The notes below the pieces were generated by a model. That model saw only the letters and a program-made list of their open reading frames with translations, was not told where the DNA came from and did no database searches. Source: Christensenella sp. UBA7703 (GTDB lineage Bacteria > Bacillota > Clostridia > Christensenellales > CAG-138). Taken from it: DNA of 64,000 nt. The position numbers and the translations under genes were made by a program. The stretch is taken from NCBI GenBank assembly GCA_002482505.1, contig DLGD01000009.1:30445-94444 (forward strand), given 5' to 3'. Shown here one piece after another: positions 17,379-27,400 of this stretch (positions are counted from its first letter, which is position 1; each line of letters starts with the position of its first letter).

Positions 17379-18701
17379 ATGAAGAAGCAAAAGATCTATA
17401 TGACGTTGATCAGCCTCTGCGGGGTTGCGGTTCTGGGGATGGGGATCTACCAGTCCACGGCTCTGTTTGCAGACCCGAACACGCGGCTGGACACGATCTT
17501 CTATTGCCTCGTCATGATTGCGCTTTTGACGATGTGCCACATGCTTCCAATCTATATCACATCCGATAAAACGATGGAGATCAGCTTCGTGCCCGTGGTG
17601 GCGTGTATTGTCACCAAGGGCGTTGCGCTCTCCATTGTGCTATATGCGATCTCTTCACTCCTGGTGTTCTTGCAGGACCCGCATACAAAGAAATATTATT
17701 CTCCCTGGCGGCGTGCACCTTGGAAAGAACTGTTCAACGTTTCCAACGTGCTGGTAGCAAACTGGATTGGCGGGCTTGCCTACAATCTGATTGTACCCAC
17801 CTCGGGCAGCCCCGTGCTCTCCTGGAGTGTGATGTTCGGTGCGGTTGCGTTTTCGTTTATTGCAATTCTGGGGAATCTTGTTTTCTTCATTCTCTATTTC
17901 AAGCTCAGCGAACAGGGCCAGTTTTTCGCGCTGCTGCGCGATAATATCGGCGGCATTCTGCCAAACATTCTGGCGACGATTCCGCTCGGCCTCGTCATCG
18001 GCTTTATTCTGACACAGTTTAACGCGTATCTTTGGCTGCTTCTCTTCATGGGACCGCTGATGCTTGCGCGGTATTCCTTTAAGGTATACCTTGACAGCCA
18101 CACGATCTTGCTCCGAACGATTGCATCGCTTGTTGAAGCCATTGAAGCCAAGGATCCCTATACGCACGGGCACTCCCAGCGGGTGGCATACCTCAGCAGC
18201 GAAATCTGTAAGGCGATGAACTGCACCCGCGCGTTTACCGATCAGGTCATGATGGCGGCGCTGCTGCACGACACAGGCAAGATCGGGGTGGAGGATGCAG
18301 TGCTCCGAAAACCCGGCCCGTTGACGCCGGAAGAATACGCGATCATTATGCAACACCCTGTCGTCGGCCGGCGAATTATCGAGAGTATTAATCTTTCGCA
18401 GGTGGTGAACGATGCGGTGCTCTATCACCACCGCCGGTATGACGGAACGGGCTATCCGCCGGAAGGGCCGCCCGCAGGCAAGCTCCCGCTTGGCGCGGCA
18501 ATCCTCGCCGTTGCAGACACATACGATGCGATCATCAGCGATCGCCCGTATCGCGCGGGGCTGACCAAAGCGCGCGCAAGAGAGATTATTGAGGAGGTAG
18601 CAGGCACTCAGCTCGACCCAAAGGTCGTTCGGGTGTTTCTCAGCATTGAACCGCGCCTGCGTCCCGAAGACGCGGAGAAACTCCTGCTTTATACCGTATG
18701 A
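17379..18701 (+). CDS. Membrane HD-GYP domain protein (putative c-di-GMP phosphodiesterase)
   Basis: The 440-residue protein has about seven N-terminal membrane helices (residues ~7-225) followed by a cytoplasmic HD-GYP domain. The metal-binding HD pair is His297-Asp298 in LLHDTGKIG. The downstream signature HHRRYDGTGYP spans His350 to Pro360, including the GYP triad. ADTYDAIISDRPYR is the usual conserved end. HD-GYP enzymes hydrolyse cyclic di-GMP to pGpG or GMP, and the key residues are intact. The membrane part is a sensing module of unknown ligand. AAGAGGG lies ten bases before ATG. The gene overlaps the DUF5317 gene by four bases, so the two are co-translated. Confidence 0.92.
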   Translation: MKKQKIYMTLISLCGVAVLGMGIYQSTALFADPNTRLDTIFYCLVMIALLTMCHMLPIYITSDKTMEISFVPVVACIVTKGVALSIVLYAISSLLVFLQDPHTKKYYSPWRRAPWKELFNVSNVLVANWIGGLAYNLIVPTSGSPVLSWSVMFGAVAFSFIAILGNLVFFILYFKLSEQGQFFALLRDNIGGILPNILATIPLGLVIGFILTQFNAYLWLLLFMGPLMLARYSFKVYLDSHTILLRTIASLVEAIEAKDPYTHGHSQRVAYLSSEICKAMNCTRAFTDQVMMAALLHDTGKIGVEDAVLRKPGPLTPEEYAIIMQHPVVGRRIIESINLSQVVNDAVLYHHRRYDGTGYPPEGPPAGKLPLGAAILAVADTYDAIISDRPYRAGLTKARAREIIEEVAGTQLDPKVVRVFLSIEPRLRPEDAEKLLLYTV

Positions 18702-19261
18702 TGCTACTATTATTTGCAGCGATTGGGATTCTATTCGGCCTTGCCAGCGGTGGCTCACTGCGGGAGATTGGGCGCTATTCGCTCTCCGGTGTGTTGCTGC
18801 CCGTCGCGGCCTTTCTGATCAAGGCGGGTGCGGCGCGGCTGTTCAATCCGCAGACGGGTGCGGTCGCAATCTGCCTGCTGCAATACAGCCTGCTGTTCAT
18901 TTTCCTACTGTGCAATCACCGGCGGCCTGTTTGGCCGCTGTTTGCGTTTGCAGGTACGCTATCAAATTTCCTCGTCATCGTGCTCAACGGTGGCTGTATG
19001 CCGGTCTCCGCTTCGCTGCTTGGCGGAGCAAGCGAGCGACTCTCGCAGCTTGCGCAAGGACGCATCTATGCGTATTGCCTGATGGATGGTTCCACACGGC
19101 TGCCGTTCCTTGGAGATGTGATTCGTCTTGGCCCGGCGGGGATGCCGCTCGGTTATGCGAGCATTGGGGATGTTGTGCTCTGTCTGGGGGTTGGAATCCT
19201 GTTTTGGCAGATGACTCGCGCTGGTAAGAAGAACAATGACACAAAAGAAGCAGCGAATTAG
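18698..19261 (+). CDS. DUF5317 family membrane protein
   Basis: This 187-residue protein has about five hydrophobic segments. The segment VLNGGCMPVS in the middle is the conserved part of DUF5317, a family of unknown function. ATG 18698 overlaps the HD-GYP stop (ATGA), a sign of translational coupling. I recall HD-GYP and DUF5317 as frequent neighbours in Clostridia and Actinobacteria, which would suggest a shared membrane complex, but this could not be checked here. No enzyme motif is visible. Confidence 0.8.
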   Translation: MMLLLFAAIGILFGLASGGSLREIGRYSLSGVLLPVAAFLIKAGAARLFNPQTGAVAICLLQYSLLFIFLLCNHRRPVWPLFAFAGTLSNFLVIVLNGGCMPVSASLLGGASERLSQLAQGRIYAYCLMDGSTRLPFLGDVIRLGPAGMPLGYASIGDVVLCLGVGILFWQMTRAGKKNNDTKEAAN

Positions 19262-19737
19262 CTCCCAAACACATTCAAAATTCGTTCACAATTTCGTAAT
19301 GACCGTAAAGAATAACCAAACGTCAATACCTTGTATGGTAATTTGGTTGGAGGGCCCCTTTTATGAACGAGAAAAGCTGCCGTAAAACCCGGCAAAATAT
19401 CAAAACAAACCAGACTACATATAAAACTGCAGCCGAGGGCTGTTTTTTTGATCGCATCGGGGTACCACACGGGGTAACACAAAGGGATAGGATATAATCC
19501 GGCCATTTCCTATTATTAACAAAGCGGATACCTGCCATCGGAGAGTTGTTTAGGTAAATTCATATCGTTTTTGGCATATGTTTCAAAATAATTGCCAATT
19601 CTATGATTTATTTAGTGCCTTAAGCTTGAATTTGCAGCGTGGATGTGTAAAATGAACTGAGTATGTTGGAAAACAATCATTCGACGGCAGGTTGTATGAG
19701 CGACAGGGTGTTTTTGCAAAGGGCAAGGTGAGCGAAC
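19262..19737. other. 476-base gap with a terminator and a doubtful 44-codon ORF
   Basis: The gap separates DUF5317 from the GGDEF gene. A 44-codon frame starts at ATG 19363 (after GGAGGG, 19349-19354) and stops at 19495-19497. It runs straight through the terminator at 19430-19449, so it is more likely a leader RNA than a protein. A TATAAT lies at 19493-19498 but has no good -35 at the right distance. The last 200 bases are AT-rich and otherwise featureless to me. Confidence 0.5.
19430..19449 (+). terminator. Rho-independent terminator
   Basis: CAGCC (19430-19434), GAG loop, GGCTG (19438-19442), then seven T. The stem is short but the T-run is strong. It ends the HD-GYP/DUF5317 transcript or a short leader RNA upstream of the GGDEF gene. 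Confidence 0.75.
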
Positions 19738-20865
19738 GTGTCAACAGGGAGAGAGAAGCAAGCAAGAGAAGAAAAGAAACTGGCGCGAGTCCGGTTTGAA
19801 GCTACGAAGCTGGACGCCGCGCAGCGGAATATTCACGTGCTGGCGGGGATCGCGAGCGTTACGAATTTCTTGCTGTTGCTTTGCGATCTGTTTTTTATCC
19901 GTGAGCAGACGCAGCGGTTGATCATCGGCGTTTTGCGCTATTGTTTTTCCATACTGTTGATTCTGATGGCGTTAAGACTCCAGCGAATCAAAACGTTTTC
20001 TGGTTTCTCCGCGGTGGTGAGTATATTAGAGGCCCTTGCGATCCTGTTATTCTTATCCATTCTTCAACTCTATGACTCTCCGGATTTCATGATTCAATCT
20101 ATGGGCATTCTCTTGACCATACTGATTGTTTTTGTCGTCCCGAACCGCTGGGAAAACATGCTGGCTTTGTCGATCATTGCATCCGTCGCATACTTTCTAT
20201 ATGCCTATTATCGGATTCCCAATCTTCCGCCGCGGGAATTATTGGCAGCTGTGTTTTATGCTGTGCTGATGATTGTGCTCTGCACGGTGAAAACGATTGG
20301 AACCGATCGCAGCGCGCAACAGGAGTTTGCAGCCAAATCGCGACTGGAGCAGGCGAGTGCAAGAGACTTTTTGACCAATGCTGCCACGCGGGAGCGCCTC
20401 GAGGAAGAAGCACGCCGCTGGATGAGCTTCTGTCGCAGGCAGGGGCTTCCGCTTTGCTTCGTATTTGCGGATGTGGACGACCTTAAGCACATCAACGACC
20501 GCTATGGGCACGCGATGGGGGATACCGCGCTCAGAGAAGTTGCGGCGACGATGCGGAGCCAACTGCGCAATTCGGATACCATAGCGCGCTGGGGCGGCGA
20601 TGAATTTGTTTTGATCTTGCCGAATGTTTCGCTGCAAAACGCGGTGCTATTGCTGGATCGTGTGAAAAAGGCGGTCAACGCCGTGATGCTCGAAGGCGGG
20701 GTCACGGTTTCCTGCAGCTTCGGCGTCGTACAGATGGGGCCAGAGAGCGATTACGCGCAGATGCTTTCCGCTGCGGATGCAATGATGTATCGCGCCAAAC
20801 AGGCCGGAAAAGGAAGAGTCAATTTTTCCGATTGCGCGGACAGCGGCAATTACAATTCAAATTGA
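19738..20865 (+). CDS. Membrane diguanylate cyclase (GGDEF)
   Basis: This 375-residue protein has about six N-terminal membrane helices (residues ~34-186), a short coiled linker and a C-terminal GGDEF domain. The active site is intact: Gly286-Gly287-Asp288-Glu289-Phe290. An inhibitory RxxD motif is present at 277-280 (Arg-Asn-Ser-Asp), five residues before GGDEF, so product feedback by c-di-GMP is expected. The metal/substrate segment FADVDDLKHINDRYGHAMGD is also complete. The start is GTG 19738 with AAGGTGA upstream. With the HD-GYP protein next door, the locus can both make and break c-di-GMP. The giant surface protein gene follows on the same strand after a 579-base gap. Confidence 0.93.
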   Translation: MSTGREKQAREEKKLARVRFEATKLDAAQRNIHVLAGIASVTNFLLLLCDLFFIREQTQRLIIGVLRYCFSILLILMALRLQRIKTFSGFSAVVSILEALAILLFLSILQLYDSPDFMIQSMGILLTILIVFVVPNRWENMLALSIIASVAYFLYAYYRIPNLPPRELLAAVFYAVLMIVLCTVKTIGTDRSAQQEFAAKSRLEQASARDFLTNAATRERLEEEARRWMSFCRRQGLPLCFVFADVDDLKHINDRYGHAMGDTALREVAATMRSQLRNSDTIARWGGDEFVLILPNVSLQNAVLLLDRVKKAVNAVMLEGGVTVSCSFGVVQMGPESDYAQMLSAADAMMYRAKQAGKGRVNFSDCADSGNYNSN

Positions 20866-21106
20866 CAGACTGTTTTTCGCAGGCGATTTCTGTGTTGCAT
20901 TTCGTACGATGAACACTACGAATGGGTGAAAACACACCATGTAATACAATACCTTGTAACAATTTGCCGCTTTTTATGAATATTCACCGTTAAGCGAGTT
21001 TTTATAACAAGTCGGCTCTTTGACTGAGAAAACACACATCGAATTGCAATGCAACGAAACAAGTCTGCATTGTTGATTGAATTCTAAGAAAATTCACGAA
21101 TTTCGC

Positions 21107-21136
21107 TTTACATCACACTGTTAAACGCACTATACT
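21107..21136 (+). promoter_or_regulatory. Candidate promoter for the giant repeat protein
   Basis: TTTACA (21107-21112) and TATACT (21131-21136) are 18 bases apart, each 5/6 to consensus. Transcription from here gives a leader of about 300 bases with several inverted repeats. Confidence 0.55.
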
Positions 21137-21317
21137 GTGAATTAAGAGGCGTTCACGCAACGCATATGTAATGTAAAGACATTTATTTTTATGTATGCAA
21201 CGGATGCATACACAGATTACACAAACGGTGGTTTACTTCTTATTTTATGTAAAGAAAGCAACAATCGTTTGATTTTTGCATTACTTGAGTAAACGTTTTA
21301 CGTGTAAAGTTACATTA

Positions 21318-21366
21318 TACAGCATATAGTCGGGATAACAGGAAACAGAACTATTATTATGCTGTA
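21318..21366 (+). promoter_or_regulatory. Inverted repeat in leader of the giant gene
   Basis: TACAGCATA (21318-21326) pairs with TATGCTGTA (21358-21366). TAGT (21327-21330) and ACTA (21350-21353) continue the helix after a bulge. It lies 78 bases before the start codon and, in RNA, would form a stem-loop with a loop rich in A and G. It could be a riboswitch-like element or a DNA operator. Confidence 0.45.
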
Positions 21367-21444
21367 ACAATATGTGCCAATGATGAGCACGATCTGCTAC
21401 GGATGTCATTACGAAAATGTAACGAAATTGCTGGAGGATCCAAT

Positions 21445-24400
21445 ATGTTGTCTGCCCAAATGAGCCGGGTCAAGCGAATCGGTAAGCGGGTATTTCGTGT
21501 TGCGCTCTGCGCGATGCTGGTATTGCAAACACTGTGGGTGCCGAATGCAGCGCTGGCTGCGAGTTCCGCGTTCTATTTCCGCGGATACGGCGTGGAGAAT
21601 ATCAACTCTACTACATTGAGTTACGCTACCAACGGCGCAAGCGTCAGCGGCAGAAATGTCACGATCTCTTCATCGGCGGGCGAGGGCGAGGCGATTGGCC
21701 TCGTCAATCTCGACGAGACGAATCACGACATATCAAAATCTGTAGACTTGGGCGGGCTCGAAATCGATTTTTCCACAGTCAGCAACGTGACGCTCGAAGG
21801 CGAAGCCGGAGCGGACAACGATGTGCCAACCGCGACGATTCTCTTCTGCAGTGATGCCAATATCGGAAGCGTGATCTCCTCCGTCACGCTGACGAAGGCG
21901 GATGGCACTATCGCGGGCAGCGAGACGCTTTCCTCCGGTGCGAAGATTCCGAACGGCACGCGTTCGATTTTTCTTTCCTTAAAAGGAACAAGCAGAACGG
22001 GCAACAACACGGTCTCCTTTACAGACACGAGCTTGATGATCCATGACGCGGGCGCACCGAGTTGCAGCGCGGACTATTACAAAGACTGGACCAATCAAAA
22101 CGTTACTGTAACCATCACCGCCGCAGATAGCGACGCGGGGCTTGAAGCCATCTATGTAAACGACGGACGCGTTTCGGAAACCTCACCATATACATTCACG
22201 ATCTCTGCAAACAACACAAGCTTTAGCGCCTATGCGATGGACCTCGCCGGAAAGAAATCGGATATCGTTTCCGGCACGGTTGATCATATCGACAAAACGA
22301 CACCGGCGGCGCCGTCCTCCGTGCCGCTGAGCAGCAGCACCTGGACGAACGCTGACGTTTTTGTGTTGATGCCCGCGCTTTCTGCCGCAACCGGCGCACC
22401 GGAACGGTATGTCTATCAAATCGGAGCGGCGGCATGGGCAGATCTGCCGGACGGTTTTTCTATTTCGGCAGAAGGCAACACGACGATTCGCGTCGCGGTT
22501 GCAGACGCGGCAGGCAACCGCTCTTCTTCCGCGCAGGCGACGGCAAAGATTGACAAGAGCAAACCTACCATCAGCAATGCAACCATCACCTCCGGCAGCT
22601 CTTCCGCCAAGGTGGATGTGACCGCGACGGATGTTGGCCTCAGCGGCATCCAGAAATTCAGTTATGCGGCGGGCGAACAGACCGCAGACTACTTTACCAC
22701 AAGTGGTACCCCGATTTCCGGCGGCAGCTTCACGGTAGGCGTCGGCGGAACATATACAATCTTTGCGAGCGACTATGCGGGCAACACAACGCTCAAGACA
22801 ATCTCCATCACCACCGCGCCAACGTTTGACGCGGTGAGCAACGTCACGATGGACGAAGACGAGACGCGCAATATTCCGCTGAGCATTTCGGACGCGGAGA
22901 GCAGCCGCAGCCAACTCATCATCCAAGTGACCACCAGCGACGACGCGCTGCTCAAGACGGTCAAGCTCAACCAGAGTGATGAGGCGATCAGCCTCGACAT
23001 TACGCCTGCCGCGAATCAGTCCGGCGGGCCGGTTACCGTCACGGTATCCGTGGAAGACCCGAGCGGGCAAAAAGTGACACGCCAGTTCACCGTCACCGTC
23101 AATGCGGTGAACGATAACCCGACGGCGCAGGACGACAATGACATCACTCTCGCCGAAGACAGCGCGGTTGAGATTGACGTGCTTGCCAACGACGGCGACC
23201 AGGCGGACGGCGATGCGATCAGCATCAGCACCGTTGGAGATGCGGCCCACGGTACGACGCTGATCGTGCTTGGCAAGATTCGCTATACGCCCAACGAGAA
23301 CTACGCGGGCACAGATAGTTTCACCTATGAAATCACAGATGGAAAAGGCGGCACCGCGCAGGCGATAGTCCGCGTGACGGTGAATCAGGTAAACGACGCG
23401 CCGAAGGCGGCAAACGACACAGCGCTCACCAAGGAAGACACGTTTGTTGACATCAACGCGCTGGATAACGACTCGGATGTCGATCGGGCGACCGACACGA
23501 CCGAGACGATCTCGCTGTATTCCTGCGAAAACGGCGCGCACGGCACCGCTGTAATTCTCAACGGAATGATTCGCTATACACCGGAAACGAACTTCAATGG
23601 CACGGACACGTTTACCTATACCATTCAGGATAAAGCCGGATTGACGGCGGAAGCGACCGTGACGGTAACCGTTTCGCCGGAATCGGACGCGCCTTGGTTT
23701 GTCGGTCTTTCGGATGAATATACGATAAACGAGGACGCAAAGAACCACGAGATTGCGTTTGAAATCCATGACGTGGAGACCCCGCAGGATAGCCTCATGC
23801 TCCAGGCGGCGACGCTGGATGGCGACCTCATCGACCAGAGCGGTGTTGTGCTCTCCGGCCTCGGTGGCAGCGGCGCCTCCGTCAAGCTCCTGCTCACACC
23901 GCAGGCAAACATGCATGGCGATGTGCCGATCAAGCTTACGCTGGGCGATGGCTTTGATACGGTGGAGAAGACGATCACCGTGCACATTCTCAATGTGAAC
24001 GACGCGCCCCGCGCGGGCAGCGAAACGCTGAACTTTACCGAGGATGCGCCGTATTTCGATATTTCGATTGCGACACTGCTTTCTAACGATAGCGATATCG
24101 ATGGCGACGCAATCTTCTTTGACGGGCTTGCGAGTGATCCTTTCAGCGGCACGATTGCGCGGCTGAATGACACAACGCTTCGCTATACCCCCGCAAAGGA
24201 TTTTGACGGCACGACGAGCTTTACCTATTATATCAGCGATGGCACGGCAAGAACCCTCGCAACTTGCACGCTGGAGGCGATCGGCGTCAACGACGCACCG
24301 CACATTACCATCACGCCGGAACAGATCTCCGGCTCCGAAGATGCGCCAATCGTGATTCCATTCCAGATTTCGGACAACGAGAGCGCGGCAGCCGACCTTT

Positions 24401-27400
24401 CCGTGTTTGCGGCAAGCAACGATGACAACATTGTAACCACGGACGGCATCACAATCGTCAACAACGGCGACGGCACCGGCACAGTGCAGATCTTGCCCGC
24501 GGCAGACGCGAACGGATCGCCGAAAATCACATTGACCGTCAGCGACGGCGAAGCGCAGGCAAACGACAGCGTAACGCTCGTGATCGCACCCGTGCAGGAC
24601 GCACCCGTTGCGGAGGACGACTTAATCTATGTGCACTATACCACCAGCCGCAGCTTCAGCGTGCTGGTCAATGACCACGACGTGGACGCAGACCCGCTCA
24701 CGGTCAAGGAATATGCGGCGTCGCTGCCGGGCACGTTGACATTCGACCCGGAAACGCAGATGTTTCGCTATGTACCCTCCATCGGAGAGACCGGCATCGT
24801 TACCTTTACCTATACGGTGACAGACGGAACGGGAACCGACACAGCGACTGTTACACTGGATGTTGTGAGCGAAACACACAACCCTGTGATCACCGCAATC
24901 GACAGCCGTTATGTCAGCGAAGACGCAACGCTTAGCAACATTGCATTCAGCGTTTCGGATGAGGATATCGGAGATACGGTAAGTGTTCGGGTTACGTCCG
25001 GAAACAAGACACTTCTGCCGGAGGATGCGGAGCACATCGTCCTAACCAATCTCGGCGGAGGGAACTATTCGCTTTCGCTGACCCCTGGTGCGGATCAATC
25101 CGGCACGACGAGCGTGACGCTCACCGCTACCGACAAAGCCGGTTTGACCGACAGCACGACGTTTTCCCTGCATGTGATCGCGCAGAACGATGTCCCTGTT
25201 GCCGTGAACGACACACTCAGTGTGGACGAAGACGGCGCGCTGACACTCTCGCTTCTGGGCAACGACAGCGACCCGGACGGGGACACGATCTGGCTTTCCA
25301 GCATCTCTGCGCCCGCACATGGATACATTGAGCGCACAGGGAACACCTATACCTATTATCCATATGCGAATTGGAGCGGCAGCGAGACGCTGACCTATCG
25401 CATCTCCGATGGACGCGCAAGCGCGCAGGCAACCGTCAGCATCACGGTCAATCCCGTCAACGACGCACCCATCGCTTGGGACGACTGGCTCAAGGTCCCA
25501 AATTCAGTGGGCAACGAAAGCGCGAATATCAACGTGATCGGCAACGATTATGATGCCGATGGCGACGCGGTGCACACATATCAAATCGTGACCGCGCCGA
25601 AATATGGTACAGTCGAGATTCTGCCAGGCGGAACCATCACCTACGTCCGCAACCAGCTCTCGCCGGAGGGCAACGGAGCAGATTCGTTTGTATACAGCAT
25701 CATCGACCGCGAAACCGCAACAGGTGACTACCGAACGGCAAACGCGACGGTGCACATCGGTGTGGAGTTCACAAGTACGCTGAATGCGCATTATCAATAC
25801 GTTACCTGCTATGAGGACGACAAACCGTTTACCATCGATCTGCCGGTGAGCAACCCGACGCCCGTGAACTATACGCTCACGGTGAACACCACGACCACGC
25901 TCGGTACGTTTGAGGTGGTGGACAACAACACCGTCCGCTTCACGCCCGCACCGGATCAATACGGCTATGCGGAGATCACCTATACCGTGGAACAGGTTGG
26001 CGGCGGTGAAAAAGACACCGGTACCATCTATCTGCGCGTCTACCCGGTCAACGATTTGCCGGAGATTACGAGCGCGCCGGCATCTGTCACCATGGACGAG
26101 GACACAAGCGGCGGAACGACGTTTGACGTCCTGTTCCACGACGTGGATTGCGCCAACGAATATCTTTACTTCTATGTATATACGAAGGATACATCGACCT
26201 CGGCACCGATTCCGTTCCAGGTGAGCTATAGCACGACCCCGATTGAAGGCGGCAAGCGAATTACAATCAATACCGCGGAAAATGTCAACGGTACGGGAAC
26301 GATTGTCGTTGGCGTCAGCGACGGGATGACCTATGTCGAAAAAGAGATTGCCTTGAGCGTGACCCCCGTGGACGATGCGCCGGTGGTCGGGTCTGTTTCG
26401 AAGACCATCAATGAGGATTCCTCTGTGGTGTTTGCGTCTCCCGGTTCGGACAGCGAGGTCGACGGCGACACCATCACGGAAGTAATCGATCCCGCGCACG
26501 GCCCGCAGCACGGCACGGCGACGCTCCGCGCAAACCATACGATCTGCTATGTGCCGAATGCAAACTACTACGGTACCGATTCGTTCTATGTAATCGTTGC
26601 CGACCAAACAGAGGCAAAACTCTTCAGCGCAGCGCTGGTGACCATCACCATCCGCCCGGTCAATGACGCACCGGAAATCTCCGATCTGGACTATTATCAA
26701 ACCACTCTCGAGGATGTGCCGGCGGATGTCACGCTGAGCGTCAGCGACGTGGACAATATTCTGACCGCGAGCTCGCATTATACCCTCACCTCAGCGGACC
26801 AGAAGTTAGTCAAAAACGAAAATATCACCATCAGTAACGTCTCTGGTACCGGCATGGTCATCCATGTCGTGCCGGAAGCAAACGCGTATGGTACGGTGAA
26901 GATCAACATCGTTGCCAGCGACGGCAGCCTCAGCGCAACAGGCGCATTTCTGCTCAAGATCGTGCCTGTCAACGACCCGCCGGTTGCGGCTGATGACACC
27001 GCGAGCGTGGACGAAGTCGTCTCCACCGGCGCGGAAGCAAAACCGCCAAAGACGCTTAAAACGATCGACCTGCTTGCGAACGATTCCGATGTGGAGGACG
27101 TGAAGCCCTCTGTCGTCTCCATCTCCGACGTGGTCAACGCTACCGTCACCAATCTTGGAGGCGGTAAAGTGCTCGTCAGCGCGGACGGCGATTCGAGCCA
27201 AACCGTGACGTTTACCTATACGGTTATGGATCGCGCGGGCGCAACCGCAAGCGCACATGTGACGCTGACGATCAACCCCGTGAATGATCCGCCGCGCGCA
27301 AAGAACGACAGTATCACGATCTTTGAGGACGCAACGCCGCTCATCGACGCACTGTATAACGACACAGACCCCGAAGGCGACACGCTTTCGATTGCGGCCG

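Larger units (their letters stand above)
20866..21444. other. 579-base AT-rich control region before the giant gene
   Basis: No gene is visible. The region holds a promoter (21107-21136), three TGTAAAG motifs (21172-21178, 21248-21254, 21303-21309), a GTAAA-CGT-TTTAC repeat (21289-21301), a perfect 8-bp inverted repeat TGTATGCA/TGCATACA (21192-21212) and a 9-bp one (21318-21366). It is the longest non-coding stretch in the window and is clearly more AT-rich than its surroundings. The predicted transcript has a leader of about 300 bases. Confidence 0.7.

Noticed and set aside
22183..24303. Long reverse-strand open frame (706 codons) inside the giant gene; similar ones at 30568-32298 and 33919-35736
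   Set aside because: They are shadows in the antisense frames of a strongly biased, GC-rich repeat gene. They repeat with the domains, lack ribosome-binding sites and show no protein-family features.
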